This document shows positions 10,163-18,372 of a stretch of 54,907 nt of DNA, piece by piece. The translations under genes and the position numbers were made by a program. A model generated the notes under the pieces. That model saw only the letters and a program-made list of their open reading frames with translations, searched no databases and was not told the DNA's origin. Each line of letters starts with the position of its first letter. Position 1 is the first letter of the stretch. The stretch is from positions 1 to 54,907 of the forward strand of contig CAIMDZ010000154.1 of the NCBI GenBank assembly GCA_903839875.1. Reading direction: 5' to 3'. This DNA is from an uncultured Bacteroidota bacterium. Its GTDB lineage: Bacteria > Bacteroidota > Bacteroidia > Chitinophagales > Chitinophagaceae.

Positions 10163-10786
10163 TTTTAGTGGTTTGTTTTGAATAATAAGTACTCTTTATA
10201 AATAGTAGTAGGACTTTGTTTTTACTATAGGTGCATATTTAAGGCGTATTTTTTTCAAAAAATGTTAGTAATTAGTTAGCATATATATTATATTTATGCT
10301 TAATCAATTTGGAATCAATAACTACCTGGATTATGCCTGTTTAATAGTATTTTCCATCCAGTTAAATTTACAAATCAATTCATTGCTGGCAATAAAACCA
10401 GTATAAAATTGAGTGTTTCTACATCAGTCTATGTTTCAGTAAATTGCCCTTGTCACTATGATCATATAGTTAAGCTTTCTAACCTTATTAAAAGTATATG
10501 TCTATACTTCTACCTTTAAAGTAAAAATACAAAAATAATTGCGGCGTAATATAACCGGGCGAAAGAGCAGGATTTCTAACAGATAAAGCGGAAAATAGGT
10601 GGAACAAACCGGAAACCTGACGGCATTTTCCACTCAAATCCATTTTTCCAAAATGTCATCCATGTATAAATATAGATCATTTTTTATGACCATGGTCATG
10701 TTTTTTAAAAAATTGTAAAAATATTTTTTGATACCGGTAAATTTCTGCAACATTAGCGGAACAGCTCATGGAAATTAATCAGCAGC
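10163..10786. other. Gene-free stretch upstream of the giant repeat gene
   Basis: About 620 bp of AT-rich sequence holding the upstream region of the giant gene. No convincing coding frame was found. A perfect 14-bp palindrome, atgaccatggtcat, lies at 10686-10699 and could be an operator. No clear TAnnTTTG promoter element for the giant gene was identified. Confidence 0.5.
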
Positions 10787-10824
10787 GATGCGGTCAGACT
10801 GCTGATTAATGGTCAGACCGCATC
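10787..10824 (-). terminator. Hairpin downstream of the XRE regulator gene
   Basis: The arms gatgcggtcagac and gtcagaccgcatc pair over 13 bp with one mismatch, about 45 bp past the stop of the small XRE regulator gene on the minus strand. Confidence 0.55.
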
Positions 10825-10870
10825 ATTCATTATTAATGATATTTGATATGCCCGTCTTTACATCACAGGA

Positions 10871-11071
10871 CTAATCCCCTTCCTCAAGCTCAAATATTTC
10901 ATTTACCGGCTTGCCAAACAGCCTTGAGATCTTTAATGCCAATACTGCAGATGGTACATACTTGGCAGCTTCAATAGCATTAATAGTCTGCCTCGATACA
11001 TCTACTTTTTCGGCAAGTTCCGCCTGTGTTATGTTCTTGATAGCACGTTCTATTCTTATAGTGTTTTTCAT
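10871..11071 (-). CDS. Small XRE (Cro/CI-type) helix-turn-helix regulator
   Basis: The 66-residue protein is almost entirely one HTH_3 domain. The helices read TQAELAEKVDVSRQTINAIEAAKYVPSAVLALKI (given in part), with SRQTINAIE as the recognition helix. The ending KPVNEIFELEEGD is typical of this compact DNA-binding family found in many Bacteroidota and Firmicutes. Its ATG overlaps the stop of the upstream membrane protein gene by 4 bp (ATGA), so the two are translationally coupled. Such pairs usually have the regulator controlling its own operon, and an imperfect palindrome over the operon promoter supports this. The signal it responds to is unknown. Confidence 0.9.
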   Translation of the reverse strand: MKNTIRIERAIKNITQAELAEKVDVSRQTINAIEAAKYVPSAVLALKISRLFGKPVNEIFELEEGD

Positions 11072-11520
11072 GCGGACAGGGATTTGGAAAGTCTTGGCTT
11101 AATGTATAGATTGTAATTGAATGCAAGGATAAAAAGAATCAGTATAGTGGCGATATTGTAAAATAATACTGAGAGATAATTGCCACCGTAAACGGTGAAA
11201 GTCAGCAGTATAAAAATAGCGTAATTCACATAAACACCTACCTGTAAGGACTGCAGCCTTATGAAACGGGTATACTCATCCTCCCGGCGCAGCTTTGAAA
11301 ACGCGATCATAAATAAGGAAATGATAACTCCTGCAATAGCTAATTCATCGGTAAGGTTATTATTACCTCCCAACAGGTCTGATTTTCGTGGCGGGGTTGT
11401 GGCCAGGATCGAGAACTCAAAATTGAAATTGAAGTACGCAATAAACAAAGCTAAAGAAGGCAGGAGCAGAATTATTCCAAGTATTCTGCATTGGCGTGGT
11501 AAAAGAAGTTGATTTTTCAT
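11068..11520 (-). CDS. Four-helix membrane protein paired with the XRE regulator
   Basis: The 150-residue protein has four predicted membrane helices: roughly residues 12-30 (ILGIILLLPSLALFIAYF), 61-75, 95-112 and 118-138. A charged cytoplasmic loop, RREDEYTRFIRLQS, lies in the middle. This layout resembles small membrane proteins (DUF2178-like) that are commonly encoded immediately before a 65-70 residue XRE regulator. The stop overlaps the regulator's ATG by 4 bp. It probably senses a membrane or stress state, or acts with the regulator, but the sequence gives no direct evidence of function. Confidence 0.75.
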   Translation of the reverse strand: MKNQLLLPRQCRILGIILLLPSLALFIAYFNFNFEFSILATTPPRKSDLLGGNNNLTDELAIAGVIISLFMIAFSKLRREDEYTRFIRLQSLQVGVYVNYAIFILLTFTVYGGNYLSVLFYNIATILILFILAFNYNLYIKPRLSKSLSA

Positions 11521-11559
11521 GTAAAATAATTTTTACCAAAAGTAAAGTATTTTTTACAT
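11519..11559 (-). promoter_or_regulatory. Promoter and candidate autoregulatory operator of the membrane protein/XRE operon
   Basis: The minus strand has TACTTTTG at 11544-11537, a perfect TAnnTTTG element about 20 bp from the ATG. It lies inside an imperfect inverted repeat whose 17-bp arms (11519-11535 and 11543-11559) match at 14 positions and reach the start codon. This is a natural binding site for the XRE protein encoded in the same operon; the link is an inference. Confidence 0.5.
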
Positions 11560-11628
11560 TTTGTAATAATATTTTGTCTTTTATGCTGATTTTAACAATT
11601 GTGCATTTTTAGTAATGTTGAAATTGCC

Positions 11629-12411
11629 TTATTTTCTGGCAGTATAATAATTGTAATCCCTGAGCAGTTGTTCCAGAAAATCCACCGGGTACATTTCAGA
11701 TTCTATTGAGAGTACTTTCTTTATTTTGTCTACTACCTGTTGTGTATATATTTCTGTATCCTTGCCGGGCCGCCTGATATTAATAAGATTGCGTATGCCG
11801 TTAATGTCCCGGTCTGTAAGCCGCATTACCTGCGGGAATAATGGTTGGTAGTGCTGATTTTCTATTTCCTGGTAAATGGTTTCACTAATATTGGCCCTGT
11901 ATTTTTTATCTATCACCACGGTACCTGCTGCAAAATCACCGAGCCGTTGAGATTTGCCGGAAATAACAACACTCAGGAAGTCAGGGAGATAGAGGATCAT
12001 AAAAAAGATCATTGCCAGCGGCGCTTCCCACAAAATATATGGTATCAGGTACACAAATAAATTGCCCAGGCAAAGTATCCACCTGATCAGGTATTGCCCC
12101 CACGATGGTTCTTTGCCTTCAATATCAATTACCCCTATTCCCAACAGCTTTTTGCCTATTGTTTGTCCGTTAAGGAAAAGTTCAAATAGTAATTGATAGA
12201 GTAAAACGGGAATAATAATTATCGTATAACCCGCTGTGGTACTTACCCCGTCTCCCATATTTAAAACAGGGTAAATAAACCGCAGCATCAGGTAATAATA
12301 AATACAGATGACTATTATGTCAATAAACCATGCAGCCAGCCTTTTGCCGAAGACTGCAATCTTAAATTCGAGGTCAATATTAAATGGAGTGCCGATGGTA
12401 ACGATAGCCAT
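11629..12411 (-). CDS. RDD family membrane protein
   Basis: The 260-residue protein has the RDD layout. An N-terminal segment (FGKRLAAWFIDIIVICIYYY) carries the conserved Arg and Asp of the first helix. Later helices lie near residues 60-80 and 105-150, with GQTIGKKLLGI between them, the second family signature. RDD proteins are polytopic inner-membrane proteins, some proposed to act in ion or compatible-solute transport, but most have no defined role. A soluble tail of about 90 residues after residue 170 is not part of the domain. It is on the minus strand next to the divergent lipoprotein gene. Confidence 0.85.
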   Translation of the reverse strand: MAIVTIGTPFNIDLEFKIAVFGKRLAAWFIDIIVICIYYYLMLRFIYPVLNMGDGVSTTAGYTIIIIPVLLYQLLFELFLNGQTIGKKLLGIGVIDIEGKEPSWGQYLIRWILCLGNLFVYLIPYILWEAPLAMIFFMILYLPDFLSVVISGKSQRLGDFAAGTVVIDKKYRANISETIYQEIENQHYQPLFPQVMRLTDRDINGIRNLINIRRPGKDTEIYTQQVVDKIKKVLSIESEMYPVDFLEQLLRDYNYYTARK

Positions 12412-12507
12412 AAAGCTGTGAAAATACGGAAAATGAACTAATCAGAAATAACTACAATCAATTTAAACCTTTAACTTTTTAACTTATCAATATATCAACT
12501 AAATAAT

Positions 12508-12515
12508 TACCTTTG
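12508..12515 (+). promoter_or_regulatory. Putative -7 promoter element for the lipoprotein gene
   Basis: TACCTTTG is a perfect TAnnTTTG match 24 bp before the ATG. The -33 region is not clear. Confidence 0.5.
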
Positions 12516-12538
12516 TCCGCTTTCCAAGTGTTATACAA

Positions 12539-13633
12539 ATGAAAAAAATTATATTTCCGATTATTGCAATAATTGCCCTGTTTACTTTACCCGGCTGTTC
12601 TGAGAAATTTAAAATTGCTGCGCCCTATAAAGATATTACTGTAGTATACGGGTTCCTGGATATGCAGGATACCGCCCATTATATCCGTATTCAGAAGGCA
12701 TTCCTTTCGCAGGATAAAAGCGCACTGGTAATGGCGCAAACCCCTGATTCAAGTTTCTATGCCAACCTGAATGTAAAAATTAGGCGATTTAGTTTTACCG
12801 ATAATGTTCATCCGATTGATACGATCCACCTGAACAGGGTCAACCTTGATCTTGAAGGTTATCAAAAAGAACCCGGATCATTTTTTACCGCACCCAATTA
12901 TGCCTATAAATTTACCAACCAACTCAACCCCAATTACATTTACCGCATCGTAATTACCAACCTGACAACCGGTAAGACGGATTCAGCTGAGACCCCAATA
13001 ATTGATGATGTTACTCCCGGCAAATTCTATGTTGATGCATTGGATACGAATGCGCACATTTTTTTAGATTTTCATAATACCGTTGGGAACAAATACTTTG
13101 AGATGCAGGGTTATTTTCTTCCCCCAGTTAATTTCTTCTTCCATTACCAAAGCAACCCTGTTGTAATCGCCCAGGCTATTGTAAGATTTAACTGGGATGA
13201 CTCTAACATAGCAACACACCAGCTTACCCCTCATTATTATGATTACAATACTGGTTATTTTAATTTTACCAATAACAGTATTGATTTCAAGATCTATAAT
13301 AACTCACTATACAGTGCCATTGCATCTGCCCTCATTACAGCAAATCCGCTTCCGCCTAATACGGCCAGGTTGCTTAACAAAAGTGAGATTTATGTTTACA
13401 TAAGTACGCAGGATTTTCTGAATTATCAACAAAATAGCTTAACCCAGGGAACAGGGTTAACAGGGTCTGAAATTGAACCCATCTATTCAAATATCAGCGG
13501 AGACAATGCCATTGGTTTATTTACCTCACGAGGTATGCATGCAAGCAGGATCACCATTTCAAAAGAGACTATAGATTCGCTGATGCAGAGCCCTATACTG
13601 CATGACGCCAATATACAGGGAAGAATTTATTAG
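12539..13633 (+). CDS. Hypothetical lipoprotein, possibly surface exposed
   Basis: The 364-residue protein begins with a lipoprotein signal peptide ending LPGC, lipidated at C20, followed by SEKFKIAAPYKDITVVYGFLDMQDTAHYIRIQKAF. The rest is beta-rich with many aromatic and Asn residues and no motif I recognise. The general layout is an N-terminal strand domain describing a 'value', then long loops, then a C-terminal IYVYISTQDFLNYQ segment. It recalls the DUF4249-type lipoproteins of Bacteroidota, but the match is not strong enough to assert. It is convergent with pbpC, with 31 bp between stops. Function unknown. Confidence 0.75.
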   Translation: MKKIIFPIIAIIALFTLPGCSEKFKIAAPYKDITVVYGFLDMQDTAHYIRIQKAFLSQDKSALVMAQTPDSSFYANLNVKIRRFSFTDNVHPIDTIHLNRVNLDLEGYQKEPGSFFTAPNYAYKFTNQLNPNYIYRIVITNLTTGKTDSAETPIIDDVTPGKFYVDALDTNAHIFLDFHNTVGNKYFEMQGYFLPPVNFFFHYQSNPVVIAQAIVRFNWDDSNIATHQLTPHYYDYNTGYFNFTNNSIDFKIYNNSLYSAIASALITANPLPPNTARLLNKSEIYVYISTQDFLNYQQNSLTQGTGLTGSEIEPIYSNISGDNAIGLFTSRGMHASRITISKETIDSLMQSPILHDANIQGRIY

Positions 13634-13664
13634 TATACCTCTTTACTATTTTTCTAAGTTGGTA

Positions 13665-16049
13665 TTAAATGAATCTGACCTTAATAAAAATATTGCAGAT
13701 ACGGCCTTTATCATCTGTGCAGGAGATCTTCATGATCGGAGCAGGTGCGCTGAAGAATATTTTCTGGTCGGCTTTGGCGGCAGCGTAAAGTTTATCGTTA
13801 ATATACCAGTATACCTTTCTTACATCGCTGCCTGCGGTGCATGCAAGCTGAAATTTCTGCTGCTCTTTGTTTTCAACTAGGTAGGTCATGCCGTTGGTAA
13901 GCGAGGTAATGACAGGGGCCTGCCCCTGGAATATTCGAGAGCAGGATGGGTTATGAGGAGGCGATTTTTTATAGGCTGTATTTGTTGCATCGTAGTAGCC
14001 TGCCAGGTCAGGTGGAATGTTGGGCAGCAGCTTGGTTTTGTAACCATCAGGCGGCAAACAGGATGTGCAATAACTGAATTTCTCATCGGCAGATAACCAG
14101 GTCTCTTTAAAGTGGTCACATTTTTCGTTTGTAGAAACACCGGGAATGTAATAGTCCATCACCTGGTTGAAACAGAAGTCATTAGGTATTTTACCTGTTT
14201 CGGCACACACAAGCCTGAACCCGATATCTGTAGGAGGTTCCAGCCATTCGTTGGCTGCGTTGTGGTCTACGGCATTAAATAATTTGAAGAGCAGCGGAGT
14301 AGCCGTCATAGCGCCGCTAAGTTCAGGTACGCCTGCCCCTGAGAAGTTGCCGAGCCATACACCGATGGTATAGCGTTTATTGTAGCCAATGCTCCAGGCA
14401 TCCTTCCTGCCGTAAGAAGTTCCTGTTTTCCAGGCAATCCTCGGTATGCCCTGGGCTTCATCATAAGCGTTCGGCAAATCCGGACGGTGCAGCTCACTCA
14501 GGATTTTTGTAAGCATGTAGTTGGCTGAAGGAGAAAGGATAGGAGTTCCCTGGTTTGTTGTGTTGTTTGCCGGATGCAAAAAAATTTTCTTTCCAGTCAA
14601 TGCTGCATCCGGCGCCAGGTATTGTAATGGACTGTATCTGCCATCATTAGCAAAAGATGCATACAATGCGGTTAGTTCTTCAAGCCGCACACCACAACCT
14701 CCCAGGATAAGGGATAACCCCATTTTATTTTTCTTTAGCCATACAGATAAAAATCCTGCCTGGTACATGGTGTTGATAAAATTGCCGGTGCCTGCTCTGT
14801 CCAGCAGTTTTACAGCAGGGATATTCAGGGAATTACTTAATGCAAATTCTGCGGTTACATTACCCCTGAAGAGCCGGTCATAATTTTCAGGGGAATAGCC
14901 TTTGATGTTGATTGGCACATCCGCAATGGTGGTCTTGGGTGTAATATAGCCTTTATCGAAAGCGAGTCCATAAAGTAATGGTTTTAAAGTGCTTCCCGGA
15001 GAGCGTAATGCGCTCACGCCATCAACCTGGCCAAAATGGTAGCGGTCTGCAAAATCTGAAGAACCAATGTAAGTGAGTACCTGGTGTGTGGTGTTGTCAA
15101 TTATTAGTACAGAGGCATTATTGATGTTGTGCAGCTTCAGCTGGTTCACATAATCTGTGACAATATTTTCGGCCTTTTGCTGCATTTTCTCATCAAGGGC
15201 AGATCGTATTTCTCCCCGGCCCGGATAGTTTCTTCTCATGCGCAGGGCAAACTGCGGAACGTTATTCGGGGCATTGTGCCGGTAGCAGGTTAATGGTTCT
15301 GCAAGCGCATCATTGATAACAGTCTCCGGGAATAGCTTAGCTTCTTTAAACCGGTTCAGCCATTTGTTCCTTTCTTTAACGATCAGTGCGTTGTCCTTAC
15401 CGGGCACCAGTGAATTGGGCCTGTTAGGGATAATACTTAATGCTGTAATCTCTGCGAGTGAAAGCTGGTCCGGTGTTTTGTTGAAATACAATAAGGAGGC
15501 GGATTTAACACCCTGTATATTAGAGCCATACGGAACTACATTCAGATAGAGTTGTAAAATCTCCTCCTTACTGAAATGCAGTTCCAATTGCATGGCACGG
15601 AACATTTCAATGCATTTGTTGAAATAAGTACGTGGTTTTGGATCTAGCAGCCGGACCACCTGCATGGAAATGGTAGAAGCGCCTGAGGTTCGCTTCAGGT
15701 GAAAAATGTTATTGACCAATGCCCTCCCTATGGCCAGCGGGTTGATACCCAGGTGATGATAGAAGTGTTTATCTTCTTTAAAAATAATAGCCTTCTTCAG
15801 CTCAGGAGTAATTTCATCCAGCCTTGTTTTTATACGCCACTGGTGGTCTCTTGCGATGTAGGCATGCAAAACAACGCCATTACTTGCCTCTACTATAGTT
15901 GCATATGGCAGGTTGACTTTCAAGGGCGATATAAGGTCCAGCAGAAAAAACAAAGCTACCGCACTGAGCAGGCCATAGGCAAGCCGCTTCAGCATTTTAT
16001 TTGCTACACGCTTAAAACCAGTTAACACAGGCATTGACATACGCTTCAC
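13665..16049 (-). CDS. pbpC: Penicillin-binding protein 1C (bifunctional glycosyltransferase/transpeptidase)
   Basis: The 794-residue protein polymerises and cross-links peptidoglycan at the outer face of the inner membrane. After an N-terminal helix (residues 24-42) comes a GT51 domain with catalytic E92 (IFKEDKHFYHH) and the STISMQ block. The transpeptidase domain has S353-TLK (SPGSTLKP), S407-LN and K541-TG (AWKTGTSYGRKDAW). The C-terminal 90 residues fit the BiPBP_C domain typical of PBP1C. The first possible start is GTG at 16049; ATG at 16040 or 16034 is equally plausible. In E. coli and many other bacteria pbpC adjoins an alpha-2-macroglobulin gene. Here that partner lies 4.3 kb upstream on the same strand, with an accessory island between them. 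Confidence 0.95.
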   Translation of the reverse strand: MKRMSMPVLTGFKRVANKMLKRLAYGLLSAVALFFLLDLISPLKVNLPYATIVEASNGVVLHAYIARDHQWRIKTRLDEITPELKKAIIFKEDKHFYHHLGINPLAIGRALVNNIFHLKRTSGASTISMQVVRLLDPKPRTYFNKCIEMFRAMQLELHFSKEEILQLYLNVVPYGSNIQGVKSASLLYFNKTPDQLSLAEITALSIIPNRPNSLVPGKDNALIVKERNKWLNRFKEAKLFPETVINDALAEPLTCYRHNAPNNVPQFALRMRRNYPGRGEIRSALDEKMQQKAENIVTDYVNQLKLHNINNASVLIIDNTTHQVLTYIGSSDFADRYHFGQVDGVSALRSPGSTLKPLLYGLAFDKGYITPKTTIADVPINIKGYSPENYDRLFRGNVTAEFALSNSLNIPAVKLLDRAGTGNFINTMYQAGFLSVWLKKNKMGLSLILGGCGVRLEELTALYASFANDGRYSPLQYLAPDAALTGKKIFLHPANNTTNQGTPILSPSANYMLTKILSELHRPDLPNAYDEAQGIPRIAWKTGTSYGRKDAWSIGYNKRYTIGVWLGNFSGAGVPELSGAMTATPLLFKLFNAVDHNAANEWLEPPTDIGFRLVCAETGKIPNDFCFNQVMDYYIPGVSTNEKCDHFKETWLSADEKFSYCTSCLPPDGYKTKLLPNIPPDLAGYYDATNTAYKKSPPHNPSCSRIFQGQAPVITSLTNGMTYLVENKEQQKFQLACTAGSDVRKVYWYINDKLYAAAKADQKIFFSAPAPIMKISCTDDKGRICNIFIKVRFI

Positions 16050-16059
16050 CTTCTCTTTC

Positions 16060-16073
16060 TACTTTTTACTTTC
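16060..16073. repeat. Left copy of a 14-bp direct repeat flanking the pbpC/alpha-2-macroglobulin island
   Basis: The sequence tactttttactttc here is identical to 20304-20317. The two copies sit at the two inner ends of the separated gene pair. The sequence is low-complexity, so it could be coincidence. Confidence 0.5.
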
Positions 16074-16170
16074 GCTTTAACATACTATACGCACCAAGCG
16101 CATAGAAATTTGATCTAAATATACTACGCAAATTTGTAACCTTAATTGCTACTTTTTAGAGCTATTTTTA

Positions 16171-16602
16171 TTAAGAAATGCTTTCCAGTAACAGCTTAGT
16201 ATAAGCTTCTCCTAAAGATTCAAGCTGAATGCTTTTTGCATTAGATGCCCACACTATTGTGCCATTAGGTTTTATAAGCAAATCCAATTTCTGCATGTAA
16301 ACAGTCTTGTCATGCCCATACATTGCCTCATTTGGTACAACTAAATAACTTTTGATGTAATAATTATCAGCATTGTAACTGCCTAACAAGGCTACATGGT
16401 ATCTATCAGTTACAACATCTATTTTGTCTTGTAGATAACTCAAACTTTGAACCAGAGTATCCTGTCTGTGACTTTTAGTTGAAATTAAATACCCGGAAAG
16501 TGCTGAAAATACTGCTTGCGTTGCTTTATGTAACGTTGAATACATTTTTATGTTTAGTTTTAGCCTAAACCAAAGATAAATCCTTTTAATTAGTTTTTTC
16601 AT
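16171..16602 (-). CDS. Hypothetical protein of the island
   Basis: The 143-residue product starts with a basic, partly hydrophobic segment (KKLIKRIYLWFRLKLNIK) that looks more like a membrane-associating helix than a signal peptide. A mixed alpha/beta part follows, with YHVALLGSYNADNYYIKSYLVV and KLDLLIKPNGTIVWAS. I recognise no family. It lies last in the island, in the same direction as the regulator/secreted pair, and a 17-bp hairpin separates it from them. The ATG at 16602 follows that hairpin by 13 bp, so translation or transcription may be affected by it. Confidence 0.55.
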   Translation of the reverse strand: MKKLIKRIYLWFRLKLNIKMYSTLHKATQAVFSALSGYLISTKSHRQDTLVQSLSYLQDKIDVVTDRYHVALLGSYNADNYYIKSYLVVPNEAMYGHDKTVYMQKLDLLIKPNGTIVWASNAKSIQLESLGEAYTKLLLESIS

Positions 16603-16615
16603 TGCTTGCGTATTA

Positions 16616-16659
16616 AATGAAACAATCCATACTTGGAAACAGGTATGGATTGTTTCATT
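16616..16659. terminator. Perfect 17-bp hairpin, related to a second copy at 20101-20145
   Basis: The arms at 16616-16632 and 16643-16659 are exact reverse complements, with the 10-nt loop ttggaaacag. The hairpin lies after the secreted protein gene and before the next gene on the minus strand. It could be a terminator without a U-run or a regulatory site. A diverged copy with the same loop sits near the other end of the island. Confidence 0.6.
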
Positions 16660-16676
16660 AGGTTAAAAAGTCGGCA

Positions 16677-17267
16677 TTACTTAGTATCCATTCCTTTTTC
16701 TAATCTGAATTGTCTGTATCGTTTCTCTGTCACTATTGCATCAGTAAAGGATTGCGTAGTAAATAGCCTGCCATTTTCTGCAACGCCTTCTCCATTTGCT
16801 TTAGAGAATGCTACAAAGCAAACATGCGTGTTTGCATTCGCATAAAATTTAAGCAATTCATCTTTCTCCTTTAGTGCATCAACATACTTAAAGCCATTCT
16901 TTACAGCCTGATTAATAAAATAGTTGTTCAGCTTCACGCCTTCTACATATAATAAGTTGACTGCACAATTAACACCATTGGTGTCTGTACGTATTGATAA
17001 TTGAAATTTAACACCTCCGTATGTATCTCGCCCAAAAACATACTCCGTAATATAACTCCTGCGTGCAGTGTCAAACCTGTGGGTCATATACGACCAATCC
17101 TTTGCTGTTAAATAATTGTCCATAGTGTTATCGTCCATGAGAAGTAATCTATTCAAGTCTGAAAATTCAAGATTCAAGCCATGCTGCTGTGGTACGGTTA
17201 GTGTATCTTCCTGTGCTTTACCTGCAAAGCATAAGAATGCGAATACTATTGTTAGAAGTGTTTTCAT
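16677..17267 (-). CDS. Hypothetical secreted protein of the island
   Basis: The 196-residue protein begins with a signal peptide, MKTLLTIVFAFLCFAGKAQ, cut after KAQ. The mature part is about 178 residues with no motif I know (for example DWSYMTHRFDTARRSYITEYVFG, given in part, and AVKNGFKYVDALKEKDELLKFYA). I chose the ATG at 17267 because the only upstream alternative is a TTG at 17276 that would add three residues before the signal peptide. The gene starts 2 bp after the stop of the winged-helix regulator gene, so the two are probably co-transcribed. A regulator encoded directly before its secreted target is one reading; there is no direct evidence. Confidence 0.65.
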   Translation of the reverse strand: MKTLLTIVFAFLCFAGKAQEDTLTVPQQHGLNLEFSDLNRLLLMDDNTMDNYLTAKDWSYMTHRFDTARRSYITEYVFGRDTYGGVKFQLSIRTDTNGVNCAVNLLYVEGVKLNNYFINQAVKNGFKYVDALKEKDELLKFYANANTHVCFVAFSKANGEGVAENGRLFTTQSFTDAIVTEKRYRQFRLEKGMDTK

Positions 17268-17269
17268 AA

Positions 17270-17587
17270 TTACCAATTTAATTTTGCCGCATTTTTTATT
17301 TTGCGCATCATGTGCCTGTCAAAAGAATACTGATTGTAACGCCCGTCCTTTTGTTTGGCTACTTTAAGAATGCCTCGATTTTTTAATTCAGATAATATTG
17401 ATGATGCTCTGCTTATACTAATAGTTTCATCAGAGGCGACCTGTTCACTTGTACTATATCCCAAGTGAACTTTTAATAGTACATCGTAATATTCCTGGTG
17501 ATTGAATGCTCTGAACGCATCTATGATATTGGAACTGACTTTATTTATTCTTGTAAGGTGGATTCTCTCTAAATCATTTGTATCCAT
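17270..17587 (-). CDS. Small winged-helix DNA-binding protein of the island
   Basis: The 105-residue product looks like a winged-helix domain. A helical N terminus (DAFRAFNHQEYYDVLLKVHLG) is followed by a helix-turn-helix (TSEQVASDETISISRASSILSELKNRGIL, given in part) and a basic wing (KVAKQKDGRYNQYSFD). This resembles the DNA-binding part of MarR/ArsR-like regulators, where 'SSxLSxLKxxGIL' is the recognition helix and its lead-out. It has no ligand domain. Its stop is 2 bp from the ATG of the secreted protein gene, suggesting an operon. The precise family is uncertain. Confidence 0.65.
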   Translation of the reverse strand: MDTNDLERIHLTRINKVSSNIIDAFRAFNHQEYYDVLLKVHLGYSTSEQVASDETISISRASSILSELKNRGILKVAKQKDGRYNQYSFDRHMMRKIKNAAKLNW

Positions 17588-17644
17588 TTGAAATTGTTTT
17601 GTGAATGATTAAATAGTTTACCTGCGATTTTTAAGCACCGTTAT

Positions 17645-17850
17645 TCAAGGTGGTCTATCTTGCCGATAGCTAAATAATATGTCACAAACATTTTTCAAAT
17701 AAAATAGCGTAACTGAAATTCCCTTGTCGTTCAAGGCTGTCGAAAGCCCACCGCAAACAAAAGACACAGTTACGCCATACGGCGTACTATACCCATTGTG
17801 TGCTTGCGGTGTTTTAATTTTCGACATTTAGAACGGCAGCACTATGTTAT
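17645..17850. other. Structured-looking intergenic block with no convincing gene
   Basis: A 60-codon minus-strand frame crosses this block (peptide segments TPYGVTVSFVCGG and LSTALNDKGI), but it has no protein-like features and I do not call it a gene. The sequence holds a small hairpin, tacgcc-atac-ggcgta, and reads like a conserved non-coding element. It may be a remnant or an RNA; this is not established. Confidence 0.3.
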
Positions 17851-17875
17851 AATACAAACACTCTTATTATTCCCT

Positions 17876-18013
17876 TTATGTTTTCATATTCTTTAATTTT
17901 CCGTTTTTTCTTAGTTCATCAATCTGTTTATGCGTCAAATGCGGAGTATTTCCCGCCAATAGTATAGCATCCCTGAAAGCCATCGGCTTTTCAGCTACCT
18001 TTTTCCGTTTCAT
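17876..18013 (-). CDS. Putative 45-residue basic small protein
   Basis: An ATG at 18013 opens a 45-codon frame ending at a TAA at 17876. The product begins MKRKKVAEKPMAFRDAILLA, continues GNTPHLTHKQIDEL and ends RKNGKLKNMKT. It is basic, with a helical middle. The composition is protein-like rather than random, and it is divergent from another very small gene across a 90-bp region that carries a promoter and palindromic half-sites. I do not recognise it. Small basic proteins in such a setting can be antitoxins or repressors, which is speculation. Confidence 0.4.
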   Translation of the reverse strand: MKRKKVAEKPMAFRDAILLAGNTPHLTHKQIDELRKNGKLKNMKT

Positions 18014-18040
18014 ATTTTCGGGTTGAAAAGAATTGCAATA

Positions 18041-18087
18041 CATACTCCAAAGTTAGTATGTTTTAATTCCAAAATGCAGTATGTTTG
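18041..18087 (+). promoter_or_regulatory. Promoter and operator-like half-sites between two tiny divergent genes
   Basis: TATGTTTG at 18080-18087 is a perfect TAnnTTTG element 15 bp before the ATG of the rightward gene. Three half-sites surround it: catact at 18041-18046, then agtatg at 18055-18060 and 18078-18083. The first two form an inverted repeat, suiting a small dimeric repressor. Confidence 0.45.
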
Positions 18088-18102
18088 AAAAATAAAAAGA
18101 CT

Positions 18103-18285
18103 ATGGATATTAGACAGCGTAAATTATTTAAAGATTACCCGGAATTTAAAGAACTGTTTATCGTTGTTGTGGCACTCCAAAAGACTATTGAGGCTTCCGA
18201 GCTTGCACCTTTGTTTGAAACATCTCTAACAAAGACGAAAAATTATTTTCAGTTTGCGGAGAATCTACCGGATGCGGAATTGTAA
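18103..18285 (+). CDS. Putative 60-residue small protein of the island
   Basis: The product begins MDIRQRKLFKDYPEFKELF and is mostly helical (VVVALQKTIEASELAPLF and TSLTKTKNYFQFAENLPDAEL). I chose ATG 18103 over an in-frame TTG at 18085 because the promoter element occupies 18080-18087. It diverges from the 45-residue small gene and its 3' end faces the IS1595-type transposase gene. The family is unknown. A minus-strand frame overlapping its 3' end (18185-18385) is less protein-like and was not called. Confidence 0.45.
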   Translation: MDIRQRKLFKDYPEFKELFIVVVALQKTIEASELAPLFETSLTKTKNYFQFAENLPDAEL

Positions 18286-18372
18286 TAGTTACACGGCGTT
18301 TTAATGCCCGGCGAATAATTGTGATTAACCTCTTTTCATGGCGCATACGCCTCTTAGCGATTATTCGCTTTA

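Noticed and set aside
13602-13880. Plus-strand frame overlapping the end of the lipoprotein gene and of pbpC
   Set aside because: Shadow of the pbpC C terminus with no independent coding features.
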